Origin: Streptomyces sp. NP-1717 | Lineage (GTDB): Bacteria; Actinomycetota; Actinomycetes; Streptomycetales; Streptomycetaceae | Length of the DNA: 61,996 nucleotides | Direction: 5' to 3' | Assembly: GCF_022695985.1 (NCBI RefSeq) | Contig: NZ_JAAPBF010000021.1 | Span: forward strand, 1-61,996 | Part shown: piece by piece, positions 45,965-54,349 of the stretch | How the letters are laid out: each line of letters starts with the position of its first letter | Numbering within the stretch: the first letter of the stretch is position 1 | Notes under the pieces: generated by a model | What the model was told of the DNA's origin: nothing | What the model saw: only the letters and a program-made list of their open reading frames with translations | Database searches by the model: none | Translations under genes and position numbers: made by a program

Positions 45965-46285
45965 GACTTGCCCTCACTTCCGCAGGGGAGCGATGCCATC
46001 GGTAACGCGCCTGCGAGTGTCGCTTGTCACATCCCCGCTTGTGAAGGGACGTGCAGGGATTCCCGGCGCATACCTCAGCCGTGCGCTCCGCGTCGTTGAT
46101 GTCGCGCCCCTCCATTTTCGCCCTTTCGGCGGCTCTGTGTCCTGCTTCCCGTTGCGCCGTACGGGTGGGTTTCGCGCCTCGGGCCGCCGTGTCGCCCGGA
46201 TCGCGGGCAATCGGTCCTCTTCAGTGGGTGGGCAATAGGTGTGATCATCTCTAAATTCCACAAACAGGACGAAGAGGGAGAAGCG
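45965..46285. other. 321-base divergent promoter region
   Basis: This gap between the coiled-coil gene and the 917-residue binding-protein gene has no convincing ORF. The right end is AT-richer and contains an 11-bp direct repeat (46205-46215 and 46230-46240) and a TAGGTGT-like -10 at 46237. The left end has CGCTTGTCA and CGCTTGTGA repeats near 46020-46045. No hairpin stands out. Confidence 0.5.
46205..46240. promoter_or_regulatory. Direct repeat upstream of the large binding-protein gene
   Basis: GGGCAATCGGT (46205-46215) and GGGCAATAGGT (46230-46240) match in 10 of 11 positions at a 25-base period. They lie 46-81 bases upstream of the ATG and could be activator or response-regulator half-sites. 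Confidence 0.4.
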
Positions 46286-49039
46286 ATGTCCCAGGTCGGT
46301 GTCCCACGCGGGAGGACATGCTCCCGGACCATCCGCTCCGTCGCACTGCTCACCACCGGTGTGCTCGCCCTGCCCCTGCTCGCCTCGTGCAGCTCGGACG
46401 ACGAGCGGAGCGAAGTCCCGGCCGCCGCCCAGGACGTGGCGCCGGCGGCGCGCGACCGGATCGCCGACGGGGGCACGCTGCGCTGGGCGGTCGACACGGT
46501 GCCCACGACCCTCAACGCCTTCCAGGCGGACGCCGACGCCACGACGTCGCGCGTCGCCGGAGCCGTACTGCCCTCCCTCTTCACCCTCGACAAGACCGGC
46601 CGTCCGCAGCGCAACCCGGACTATCTGGAGTCGGCGAAGATCATCGAGCGCGAGCCCAAGCAGGTCGTGCTCTACAAGCTCAACCAGCAGGCGGTGTGGA
46701 GCGACGGACGCGAGCTCGGCGCCCCGGACTTCGTGGCCCAGTGGCGCGCCCTGAGCGGCAAGGACTCCGCGTACTGGACCGCGCGCAACGCCGGGTACGA
46801 GCGGATCCAGAAGATCGAGCGCGGCGCGAACGACCTTGAGGTCAGGGTCACGTTCAACAAGCCGTACGCCGACTGGAGGGGCCTGTTCAGTCCTCTCTAT
46901 CCGAAGGACGTGATGGGCGCGCCGAACACGTTCAACGACGGCGCGCGCACCAAGCTCAAGTCCACGGCGGGGCCCTTCCAGCTCAAGGAACTGGACCGGG
47001 AGGACCGCGAGGTGACGCTGGTCCGCAATCCCCGCTGGTGGGGCGCGCGGCCGAAGCTCGACTCGATCGTCCTGAGCGCCGTGCCGCGTGACAAACGCGC
47101 CGCCGCCCTCGCCGACGGCACCCTCGACCTCGCCGAGATCGACAGCCCCGTGGCACAGCGGATCAAACAGGCCGCCAAGGGCGAGAAGGGCGGCGGAGCG
47201 GGACCGCAGTCCGGCACCGGGCCGCAGTCGGCGCAGCCGTCGCCGTCGCAGTCCGCCGCGAACGACTCCGACGACGAGAAGGCGGCAGAGAAGGCGGCCG
47301 AGGCCGCGCAGGCCTCGCGCAAGAAGGCGAACGAGGCGATCGCCAAGTACACGAAGGAGCAGAAGGGCCTGCGGGCCTATGTCGTACGGAAGTCCCTGGA
47401 ACCCGCCTTCACCCAGCTCGCACTCAACGGGGAGACCGGACCGCTCGCCGACGAGCGGGTGCGGCGCGCCGTGGCCCGCGCGCTCGACCGGCAGAAGCTG
47501 GCCGAGGCCGTGCTGAAGCCGCTCGGCCTGCCGGCGAACCCGCCCGGCAGCCATCTGGCACTGGCCGGACAGCACGCGTACGCCGACAGCAGCGACGCGC
47601 TCGGGGAGCAGGACACGCAGGAGGCGCAGGGGCTGCTCGCCGACGCGGGCTGGACGCCCGGCGGCGCGCTGAAGAAGGAGGACGGGACGAAGGCCGGGAG
47701 TGAGGCCGACGCCGACAAGAAGAAGGACAAGAACGAGGACGAGGAAGCGACGAACACGGACACGGAATCCGGCGCGCCGCAATCCGGTTCCGGTCCGGAG
47801 TCCGACAGCTCCTCGGACAGTCCCTCCGGCAGCGCCTCCGGCAGTGCTTCGGAGAGCGCGTCCGGGAGCGATTCCGACAGTGCCTCCGACGACGGCGCGT
47901 ACATCGTCGGTGACGACAAGCCCGGACACGACGCCCCCGCCTCCGGGACCGGTACGCGCGTCATTGCGCCGACCTTCGGCACCGCCTTCCAGCGCGCGGT
48001 CCTGACCTGGCGGACCGAGTCGGTGGACGGTTCGGGCGTCAAAGCCCAGGACAGGCAGCCGGGTGGCGGCGGCATGGCCGGCGCGTACGCCCCGAGCGGT
48101 ACGGAGGCCCCCTCCCCGTCCTCCACCTCGGCGTCCGCATCCCCGTCGTCCTCGGGATCCGCCTCCACCTCGGCATCCGCCTCCGCGACGTCCTCGGCAT
48201 CCGCCCTGCCCGGCTCGCTCGCCAAGGACGGCAAGCCCCTCACCCTCCGCTTCGTCCTGCCCTCCGGCTCCGGCTCCGAGCAGCTGCGTACCGTCGGTGA
48301 GAAGATCGCGCGCATGCTCGACCGCATCGGCATCCGTACGGAGATCACCAAGGTCGCAGACGCCAACTACTTCAAGGACCACATCGCGTCCGGCGACTAC
48401 GACCTCGCCCTGTACTCGTGGCCCGCGACCGCCTACCCGGCGACCGACGGCCGGCCGATCTACGCCAAGCCCGTCCCCGCCTCCGACGGCACACTGCTGG
48501 TGGAGCAGAACTACACCCGCGTCGGTACGGACCACATCAACCAGCTCTTCGACCAGGCCGCCTCCGAGCTGGACGAGAAGGAGGCCGGTGATCTCCTCAG
48601 GCAGGCCGACGCCCGCATCTGGGCGGCGGCCGGGTCCATCCCCCTCTACCAGCGCCCGCAGCTCGTGGCGGCCAAGCCGTCCGTGGCCAACGCCGGTGCC
48701 TTCGCCTTCGCCTCCCCGCGCTACGAGGACATCGGCTTCAAGAACACCGGCAAGAGCGGCCCGGAGAAGACGGTGATGCCCGAATCGGCCGAGTCCGAGG
48801 CGACGCACTCCGAGTCGGCCGAGCCCGAGGCGACGCACTCCGAATCGGCCGAGTCCGAGGCGACGGACTCGGAGTCGGGGGAGCCCGAAGCGGAGCGGTC
48901 CGAGTCGGCGGAGCCCGAGGCGACCCACTCCGAGGCGACGCACTCCGAATCGGCGGAGCCCGAGGCGACGGACTCGGAGTCGGGGGAGCCCGAAGCGGAG
49001 CAGTCCGAGTCGGCCGGGTCCGAAAGCGACGAGGAGTAG
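46286..49039 (+). CDS. Large family 5 substrate-binding lipoprotein with repeat tail
   Basis: A 917-residue peptide/nickel-type (family 5) binding protein, almost twice the usual length. Signal and lipobox LLASC give lipid-modified Cys35. Binding-protein signatures include GGTLRWAVDTVPTTLNAFQADADA, KLNQQAVWSDGRELGAPDFVAQWRAL, LKSTAGPFQL and ADERVRRAVARALDRQKLAEAVL. Low-complexity Ser/Asp/Lys stretches are inserted at about 295-345, 465-550 and 600-650, and the last 85 residues are a Glu/Ser decapeptide array (48782-49036). The ATG at 46286 has AGGGAG 5 bases upstream. No permease or ATPase is adjacent, so it may serve another importer or act as a receptor. A strong hairpin follows the gene. 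Confidence 0.88.
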   Translation: MSQVGVPRGRTCSRTIRSVALLTTGVLALPLLASCSSDDERSEVPAAAQDVAPAARDRIADGGTLRWAVDTVPTTLNAFQADADATTSRVAGAVLPSLFTLDKTGRPQRNPDYLESAKIIEREPKQVVLYKLNQQAVWSDGRELGAPDFVAQWRALSGKDSAYWTARNAGYERIQKIERGANDLEVRVTFNKPYADWRGLFSPLYPKDVMGAPNTFNDGARTKLKSTAGPFQLKELDREDREVTLVRNPRWWGARPKLDSIVLSAVPRDKRAAALADGTLDLAEIDSPVAQRIKQAAKGEKGGGAGPQSGTGPQSAQPSPSQSAANDSDDEKAAEKAAEAAQASRKKANEAIAKYTKEQKGLRAYVVRKSLEPAFTQLALNGETGPLADERVRRAVARALDRQKLAEAVLKPLGLPANPPGSHLALAGQHAYADSSDALGEQDTQEAQGLLADAGWTPGGALKKEDGTKAGSEADADKKKDKNEDEEATNTDTESGAPQSGSGPESDSSSDSPSGSASGSASESASGSDSDSASDDGAYIVGDDKPGHDAPASGTGTRVIAPTFGTAFQRAVLTWRTESVDGSGVKAQDRQPGGGGMAGAYAPSGTEAPSPSSTSASASPSSSGSASTSASASATSSASALPGSLAKDGKPLTLRFVLPSGSGSEQLRTVGEKIARMLDRIGIRTEITKVADANYFKDHIASGDYDLALYSWPATAYPATDGRPIYAKPVPASDGTLLVEQNYTRVGTDHINQLFDQAASELDEKEAGDLLRQADARIWAAAGSIPLYQRPQLVAAKPSVANAGAFAFASPRYEDIGFKNTGKSGPEKTVMPESAESEATHSESAEPEATHSESAESEATDSESGEPEAERSESAEPEATHSEATHSESAEPEATDSESGEPEAEQSESAGSESDEE
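48782..49036 (+). repeat. Eight-unit 30-bp tandem repeat encoding an acidic decapeptide
   Basis: The 3' end of the binding-protein gene consists of 30-base units reading ESAESEATHS, ESAEPEATHS, ESAESEATDS, ESGEPEAERS, ESAEPEATHS, a half unit EATHS, ESAEPEATDS, ESGEPEAEQS and ESAGSESDEE. Units differ mostly at synonymous or single positions, so the array looks recently expanded. It is in frame and ends directly at the TAG. Confidence 0.9.
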
Positions 49040-49368
49040 AAGGACAGGGGTGGCGCAGAAGAAGAAACGGAGAGAAACAGCAGGTCAGACCCCGAGAGTC
49101 CAATGATTCACTTGCCCGCCGGGCTTCCCGGCGGGCAAGATCGTGTGTACCCCCTGACCCGGGCGATCCACACCCCGCAGTACCTGCCGCCGACCTCCCC
49201 ACCAGCACTCTCCGCCCGCGCTCGCGGGCGCTGCGCCTCTCGTCGGATCGGCCCCGGAAGCCCCGGACGCGCCAGCCCCGTACGATGGGTACGGCCGTGG
49301 CGTGTCCGCCCGGCAGGCGTACGAGGAAGAAACGCCGCATCCCACGATCGAGAGAAGCGCCAGCCAGC
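49040..49368. other. 329-base gap between the large lipoprotein gene and typA
   Basis: This gap contains the strong terminator at 49111-49139. The typA promoter is probably near TACGAT (49281-49286), which lies inside an inverted repeat CCGTAC/GTACGG (49278-49294). No ORF is convincing in between. Confidence 0.5.
49111..49139 (+). terminator. 13-bp perfect hairpin terminator
   Basis: CTTGCCCGCCGGG (49111-49123) pairs with CCCGGCGGGCAAG (49127-49139) around a 3-base CTT loop, 71 bases after the binding-protein stop. This is one of the most stable hairpins in the window. Confidence 0.85.
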
Positions 49369-51255
49369 ATGCCCACGCGCCACGACATCCGTAACGTCGC
49401 CATCGTCGCCCACGTCGACCATGGCAAGACCACTCTGGTCGACGCCATGCTGAAGCAGGCCGGCGCTTTCGCCGCGCACGCCGCCGAGCAGCTCGACGAC
49501 CGGATGATGGACTCGAACGACCTGGAGCGTGAGAAGGGCATCACGATCCTCGCCAAGAACACGGCGGTGAAGTACCACCCCAAGGAGGGCGGTACGGGTG
49601 ACATCCCGAACGTGGTCACCATCAACATCATCGACACCCCCGGCCACGCCGACTTCGGCGGTGAGGTCGAGCGGGGCCTGTCGATGGTGGACGCGGTCGT
49701 CCTGCTCGTCGACGCCTCCGAGGGCCCGCTGCCGCAGACCCGTTTCGTGCTGCGCAAGGCCCTGCAGGCCAAGCTGCCGGTGATCCTGTGCATCAACAAG
49801 ACGGACCGGCCCGACGCCCGTATCGCCGAGGTCGTCGACGAGACGTACGACCTCTTCCTCGACCTGGACGCGGACGAGGACCAGATCGAGTTCCCGATCG
49901 TCTACGCCTGCGCGCGTGACGGCGTCGCCTCGCTGACCAAGCCGGAGGACGGCACGGTCCCGGCGGACAGCACCAACCTGGAGCCGTTCTTCAGCACGAT
50001 CCTGGGCTCCGTCCCGGCGCCGGTGTACGACGAGGACGCGCCGCTCCAGGCCCATGTCACCAACCTGGACGCCGACAACTTCCTCGGCCGTATCGCGCTG
50101 TGCCGCGTCGAGCAGGGCGAGCTGAAGAAGGGCCAGACCGTCACGTGGATCAAGCGTGACGGCACGATGTCCAACGTCCGCATCACCGAGCTGCTGATGA
50201 CCGAGGCGCTGACCCGCAAGCCGGCCGAGAAGGCGGGCCCCGGTGACATCTGCGCCATCGCCGGTATTCCGGACATCATGATCGGCGAGACGCTGGCCGA
50301 TCTGGAGAACCCGATCGCGCTGCCGCTGATCACGGTGGACGAGCCGGCCATCTCGATGACCATCGGTACGAACACCTCGCCGCTCGTCGGCAAGGGCGGC
50401 AAGGGCCACAAGGTCACCGCCCGTCAGGTGAAGGACCGCCTGGACCGTGAGCTGATCGGTAACGTCTCGCTGCGCGTCCTGGACACCGAGCGCCCCGACG
50501 CCTGGGAGGTGCAGGGCCGCGGCGAGCTGGCGCTGGCCATCCTGGTCGAGCAGATGCGCCGCGAGGGCTTCGAGCTGACCGTCGGCAAGCCCGAGGTCGT
50601 CACCAAGGACGTCGACGGCAAGGTGCACGAGCCGATCGAGCGCATGACGATCGACTGCCCCGAGGAGCACCTGGGCGCGATCACCCAGCTGATGGCGACC
50701 CGCAAGGGCCGTATGGAGACCATGACCAACCACGGGTCCGGCTGGATCCGGATGGAGTGGATCGTGCCGTCCCGCGGGCTCATCGGCTTCCGTACGGAGT
50801 TCCTCACCCAGACCCGCGGCACCGGTATCGCGCACTCGATCTTCGAGGGCCACGAGCCGTGGTTCGGCGAGCTGCGGACCCGTAACAACGGCTCGCTCGT
50901 CGCCGACCGGTCCGGTTCGGTGACGCCGTTCGCGATGGTCAACCTCCAGGAGCGCGGTGTCATCTTCACCGAGCCGGGTACCGAGGTGTACGAGGGCATG
51001 ATCATCGGTGAGAACTCGCGTGCCGACGACATGGACGTGAACATCACCAAGGAGAAGAAGCTCACCAACATGCGCGCGGCCTCCGCCGACACGACGGAGA
51101 ACGTGGTGCCGCCGCGCAGGCTGTCGCTGGAGCAGTCGCTGGAGTTCTGCCGCGACGACGAGTGCATCGAGGTGACCCCGGAGACGGTCCGTATCCGTAA
51201 GGTCGTCCTGGACCAGAAGGAGCGTGGCCGCGCGGCCTCGCGCGCCAAGCGCTGA
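49369..51255 (+). CDS. typA: Ribosome-binding GTPase TypA/BipA
   Basis: A 628-residue translational GTPase related to EF-G that binds the ribosome and is needed for some stress and low-temperature growth. G1 is AHVDHGKTTL (14-23), with the switch I EREKGITILAKN, G3 DTPGHADFGGEVER, and G4 NKTDRPDAR. EF-G-like domain II and the BipA-specific C-terminal domain (with the NVVPPRRLSLEQSLEF segment) are present. The ATG at 49369 has only a weak GAGAG ribosome site, but the sequence MPTRHDIRNVAIVAHVDHG matches homologues exactly from this point. A terminator follows. Confidence 0.97.
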   Translation: MPTRHDIRNVAIVAHVDHGKTTLVDAMLKQAGAFAAHAAEQLDDRMMDSNDLEREKGITILAKNTAVKYHPKEGGTGDIPNVVTINIIDTPGHADFGGEVERGLSMVDAVVLLVDASEGPLPQTRFVLRKALQAKLPVILCINKTDRPDARIAEVVDETYDLFLDLDADEDQIEFPIVYACARDGVASLTKPEDGTVPADSTNLEPFFSTILGSVPAPVYDEDAPLQAHVTNLDADNFLGRIALCRVEQGELKKGQTVTWIKRDGTMSNVRITELLMTEALTRKPAEKAGPGDICAIAGIPDIMIGETLADLENPIALPLITVDEPAISMTIGTNTSPLVGKGGKGHKVTARQVKDRLDRELIGNVSLRVLDTERPDAWEVQGRGELALAILVEQMRREGFELTVGKPEVVTKDVDGKVHEPIERMTIDCPEEHLGAITQLMATRKGRMETMTNHGSGWIRMEWIVPSRGLIGFRTEFLTQTRGTGIAHSIFEGHEPWFGELRTRNNGSLVADRSGSVTPFAMVNLQERGVIFTEPGTEVYEGMIIGENSRADDMDVNITKEKKLTNMRAASADTTENVVPPRRLSLEQSLEFCRDDECIEVTPETVRIRKVVLDQKERGRAASRAKR

Positions 51256-51279
51256 CCCGCCGACGGCGGGAGTCGTCCG

Positions 51280-51320
51280 ACGGCCCGGCCCACCGTGAAA
51301 GATGCGGCGGGCCGGGCCGT
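51280..51320 (+). terminator. typA terminator
   Basis: ACGGCCCGGCCC (51280-51291) pairs perfectly with GGGCCGGGCCGT (51309-51320) over a 17-base loop, followed shortly by a T-rich run (GTTTTTCC). It starts 25 bases after the typA stop. Confidence 0.85.
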
Positions 51321-51514
51321 TCGTCAAACCGTTTTTCCTGGTCGAGTGTCCGGATATCGGCATCCGCTCTCCGGAACATGGGTTAACGGTCCGTTTCGGG
51401 GGTGTCTGTCTGTGCTCAGTTTGTCCGGATTTCGGGCTGTCGGGGTGCTTCGATGTTGTCAAACCGAGACGCGCTAAGTGTGGTTTACAGCCGAGCGGTA
51501 CTTAATAGTTGGCT

Positions 51515-51535
51515 CCATTGAGCTCGGGTCAATGG
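51515..51535. promoter_or_regulatory. Inverted repeat in the first Opp operon promoter
   Basis: CCATTGA and TCAATGG are perfect 7-bp complements around a 7-base centre, just downstream of the candidate -10 TAGTTG. It is about 130 bases upstream of the first gene. The position fits a repressor operator; the binder is unknown. Confidence 0.5.
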
Positions 51536-51664
51536 GTCATGCGCGATGGGGAGCGCCGACTCACGAGCGCACTCGGGGTATCTGTCGAGCCCGCTGCCAG
51601 GGGTGTCAGCGCGCGTAGACAAGCCCCTCTTGTTTGTGACTAACGGACTCATGAGGAGGAACCC

Positions 51665-53296
51665 ATGCGCGGTGCCAAGAGCGCCAAGTGGGTAGTCGGC
51701 GCGATAGTCGTGGCCCTGGCGGCGACGGCCTGTGGTGGCGGCGGAGACGACGACGGCAACGGCGAAGCGGCATCGAAGGAGAAGGGCAAGCCCGCGGGCT
51801 ATGTCTCCATCGACGTCGGCGAGCCGCAGAAGCCGCTGATCCCGGCCGACACCAACGAGTCGCTCGGCAGCTACGTAATCCAGTCGGTCTTCACCCAGCT
51901 GCTGGACTTCGACGCGCAGGGCAAGATCGTCTACACGAACGCCGAGTCGGTGAAGACGACCGACTCCAAGACCTGGACGGTCAAGCTCAAGCAGGGCTGG
52001 AAGTTCCACGACGGCACCCCCGTCACCGCTGAGTCGTACGTCAAGGCGTGGAACTGGTACGCCAACATCAAGAACAACCAGCAGAACGCCTTCTGGTTCG
52101 AGGACATCGACGGCTACGCCGACGTCCACCCGGAGAAGGGCGACCCGAAGTCCGAGGAGATGAAGGGTCTGAAGGTCGTCGACGAGACCACCTTCACCAT
52201 CGAGCTCACCAACCCGGTGCCGTACTTCGAGTACAAGCTCGGCTACGCGACCTTCGCGCCGCTGCCGGAGGTGTTCTACAAGGACACCAAGGCGTTCGGC
52301 CAGGCCCCGGTCGGCAACGGTCCCTACATCTTCGAGAAGTGGGACCACAAGAAGCTCATCCAGGTCAAGGCCAACCCTGACTACCAGGGTCCGAACAAGG
52401 CCAAGAACAAGGGTGTCCTCTTCAAGAACTACGCGACCGTCGAGGCCGCGTACCAGGACCTCCTCTCCGGCAACCTGGACATGATCCGCCAGGTCGGCCC
52501 GAAGGACCTGCCGAAGTACAAGCAGGACCTCGGCGACCGCGCGATCGACCAGCCGTACGCGGCCATCCAGAGCCTCGTGCCGACGTTCTACTCGAAGACG
52601 TTCAAGGACATCGACCCGAAGGTCCTCCAGGGTCTGTCCATGGGTATCGACCGCGAGACGATCACCAAGACCGTCCTCAACGGCACCCGCAAGCCCGCCA
52701 CCAGCTTCACGCCCCCCGGCGTGGTCGGCAACCAGGACCTGGGCACGGACGTCTTCTCGTTCGACGCGGCCAAGGCCAAGTCCCTGGTGACCGAGGGCGG
52801 CGGCGTTCCGGGCAACAAGATCTGGATCCAGTACAACGCCGACGGTGGCCACAAGGAGTGGGTGACCGCGGTCTGCGAGTCCATCCGCAACTCCACCGGT
52901 GTGGACTGCGTCCCGGACGCCAAGCCCGACTTCCAGACCGACCTGGAAGCGCGTGACAACGACCAGGTCAAGTCGATGTACCGCGGTGGCTGGGTGGCCG
53001 ACTACCCGCTGAACGTCAACTTCATGCGGGAGCTGTACGGCACCACCGCCGAGGCGAACAACGGCCGGTTCTCCGACAAGGAGGTCGACGCCGCGTTCAA
53101 GAAGGGCGACAACGCCGCCACCCTGGAGGAGTCGATCGCGGCTTACCAGGAGGCCGAGAAGCAGCTTCTGACGAAGATGCCGGCGATCCCGCTGTGGGAG
53201 TACAAGACCAACGGTGGCTTCTCCAAGGCTGTGGACAACGTGACGGTCGACTTCCACGGTGACTACAACATCACCGAAGTCACGGTCGCCAAGTAA
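51665..53296 (+). CDS. Oligopeptide ABC transporter binding lipoprotein (operon 1)
   Basis: A 543-residue family 5 binding lipoprotein (OppA/DppA/BldKB class). The signal ends in LAATAC with lipid-modified Cys23, followed by a Gly/Asp-rich linker. Family hallmarks are LKQGWKFHDGTPVTAESYVKAWNW, GNGPYIFEKW and LSMGIDRETITKTVLNG. The ATG at 51665 has GAGGAGG 5 bases upstream. It is the first gene of a complete binding protein-permease-permease-ATPase-ATPase operon and shares marked similarity with the binding protein at 57657. The bldK locus of S. coelicolor, needed for aerial growth on rich medium, encodes the same transporter class; equivalence is possible but not shown. Confidence 0.95.
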   Translation: MRGAKSAKWVVGAIVVALAATACGGGGDDDGNGEAASKEKGKPAGYVSIDVGEPQKPLIPADTNESLGSYVIQSVFTQLLDFDAQGKIVYTNAESVKTTDSKTWTVKLKQGWKFHDGTPVTAESYVKAWNWYANIKNNQQNAFWFEDIDGYADVHPEKGDPKSEEMKGLKVVDETTFTIELTNPVPYFEYKLGYATFAPLPEVFYKDTKAFGQAPVGNGPYIFEKWDHKKLIQVKANPDYQGPNKAKNKGVLFKNYATVEAAYQDLLSGNLDMIRQVGPKDLPKYKQDLGDRAIDQPYAAIQSLVPTFYSKTFKDIDPKVLQGLSMGIDRETITKTVLNGTRKPATSFTPPGVVGNQDLGTDVFSFDAAKAKSLVTEGGGVPGNKIWIQYNADGGHKEWVTAVCESIRNSTGVDCVPDAKPDFQTDLEARDNDQVKSMYRGGWVADYPLNVNFMRELYGTTAEANNGRFSDKEVDAAFKKGDNAATLEESIAAYQEAEKQLLTKMPAIPLWEYKTNGGFSKAVDNVTVDFHGDYNITEVTVAK

Positions 53297-53351
53297 CCAG
53301 CCCGAGGGCCAACCCCCCCACTCGGCCATCAGCCGCCAACAGGCGGTGAGT

Positions 53352-53393
53352 CCCCGGGGCCGCTCTCCGAGAAATCGGGAGCGGCCCCCGGGG
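53352..53393 (+). terminator. Intercistronic hairpin after the first binding-protein gene
   Basis: CCCCGGGG (53352-53359) pairs with CCCCGGGG (53386-53393), continued inward by CCGCTC/GAGCGG and CCG/CGG with single bulges, giving 17 pairs. It lies 55 bases after the stop and 27 before the permease start. It is likely to stabilise the binding-protein mRNA or cut read-through, as is common for solute-binding proteins. Confidence 0.8.
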
Positions 53394-53419
53394 CTGTCGT
53401 TATCCATTCGGAGGCAAAC

Positions 53420-54349
53420 ATGGGGCGTTATGTCGCGCGGCGACTGCTCCAGATGATCCCGGTCTTCCTCGGGTCAACCTTGCTGGTCTTCTCCATGATG
53501 TACGCCCTGCCCGGTGACCCCGTGCGCGCGCTCGCCGGAGAGCAGACGGTCGATCCCGCCCAGATCGCGGCCATGAAGAAGAATCTCGGTCTCGATCTGC
53601 CGCTCTGGCACCAGTACTGGAACTACCTCATCGGCCTGTTCCAGGGTGACTTCGGCACCCAGATCGCCAGCGGCAGACCCGTCGCCGACATCATCTCGGA
53701 GGCGTTCCCGATCACGGTCAGACTGACCCTGTTCGCCTTCACCTTCACCGTGCTCGTCGGTATCTCCATGGGCGTCTTCGCCGGTCTCAAGGCCGACCAG
53801 CTCCGTGACCGGGGGCTGCTCATCCTGACGCTCCTGCTGATCTCCGTACCTTCCTTCGTGCTCGGCTTCCTCGGCCAGTACTTCTTCGCCTTCCAGCTCG
53901 GCTGGGTGGACCCGAACGTGAGCGCGGAAGCGAACTGGGACGAGTTGTTCCTGCCCGCTGTCGTGCTCGGTTCGCTGTCGCTGGCCTACGTGGCCCGGCT
54001 CACCCGTACCTCGGTCGCCGAGAACCTGCGCGCCGACTACATGCGTACCGCCGTGGCCAAGGGCCTGCCCCGCCGCCGCATCATCGGCGTGCACCTGATG
54101 CGCAACTCGATGATCCCGGTGGTGACGTTCCTCGGCACCGACCTCGGCGCCCTGCTGGGCGGCGCGGTCGTCACCGAAGGCATCTTCAACGTCAAGGGTG
54201 TCGGCTGGAACGTCTTCGACGCGCTGAAGCACCGCGAGGGCGCCACGGTCGTGGGCATCGTGACCCTCATCGTGGTCGTCTATCTCGTCGCCAGTCTGCT
54301 CGTCGACCTGCTCTACGCGGTCCTGGACCCGAGGATCCGTTATGCCTGA
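53420..54349 (+). CDS. Oligopeptide ABC transporter permease, OppB type (operon 1)
   Basis: A 309-residue six-helix permease. The N-terminus MGRYVARRLLQMIPVFLGSTLLVFSMM is the conserved first helix, followed by the extracytoplasmic DPAQIAAMKKNLGLDLPLWHQYW loop. The EAA-type loop is DYMRTAVAKGLPRRRIIGVHLMRNSMIPV (about 213-241). The ATG at 53420 has GGAGG 5 bases upstream. It overlaps the next permease gene by 8 bases (ATGCCTGA), a layout repeated exactly in operon 2. Confidence 0.95.
   Translation: MGRYVARRLLQMIPVFLGSTLLVFSMMYALPGDPVRALAGEQTVDPAQIAAMKKNLGLDLPLWHQYWNYLIGLFQGDFGTQIASGRPVADIISEAFPITVRLTLFAFTFTVLVGISMGVFAGLKADQLRDRGLLILTLLLISVPSFVLGFLGQYFFAFQLGWVDPNVSAEANWDELFLPAVVLGSLSLAYVARLTRTSVAENLRADYMRTAVAKGLPRRRIIGVHLMRNSMIPVVTFLGTDLGALLGGAVVTEGIFNVKGVGWNVFDALKHREGATVVGIVTLIVVVYLVASLLVDLLYAVLDPRIRYA

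Larger units (their letters stand above)
51256..51664. other. 409-base promoter region of the first Opp operon
   Basis: After the typA terminator (51280-51320) this gap carries an unusually AT-rich part. Candidate promoter elements are TTGTCA (51456-51461), TTTACA (51484-51489) and TAGTTG (51506-51511). The inverted repeat at 51515-51535 follows. I see no ORF here. The leader would be about 150 bases long. Confidence 0.5.

Noticed and set aside
45974..48943. 989-codon open frame on the minus strand with repeated RRLGVRR-like start
   Set aside because: It is antisense to the 917-residue binding protein; the repeats are the complement of the decapeptide array.
48782..49036. Possible CRISPR array or noncoding satellite
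   Set aside because: The 30-bp units are contiguous with no spacers and in frame with the lipoprotein gene up to its stop codon.
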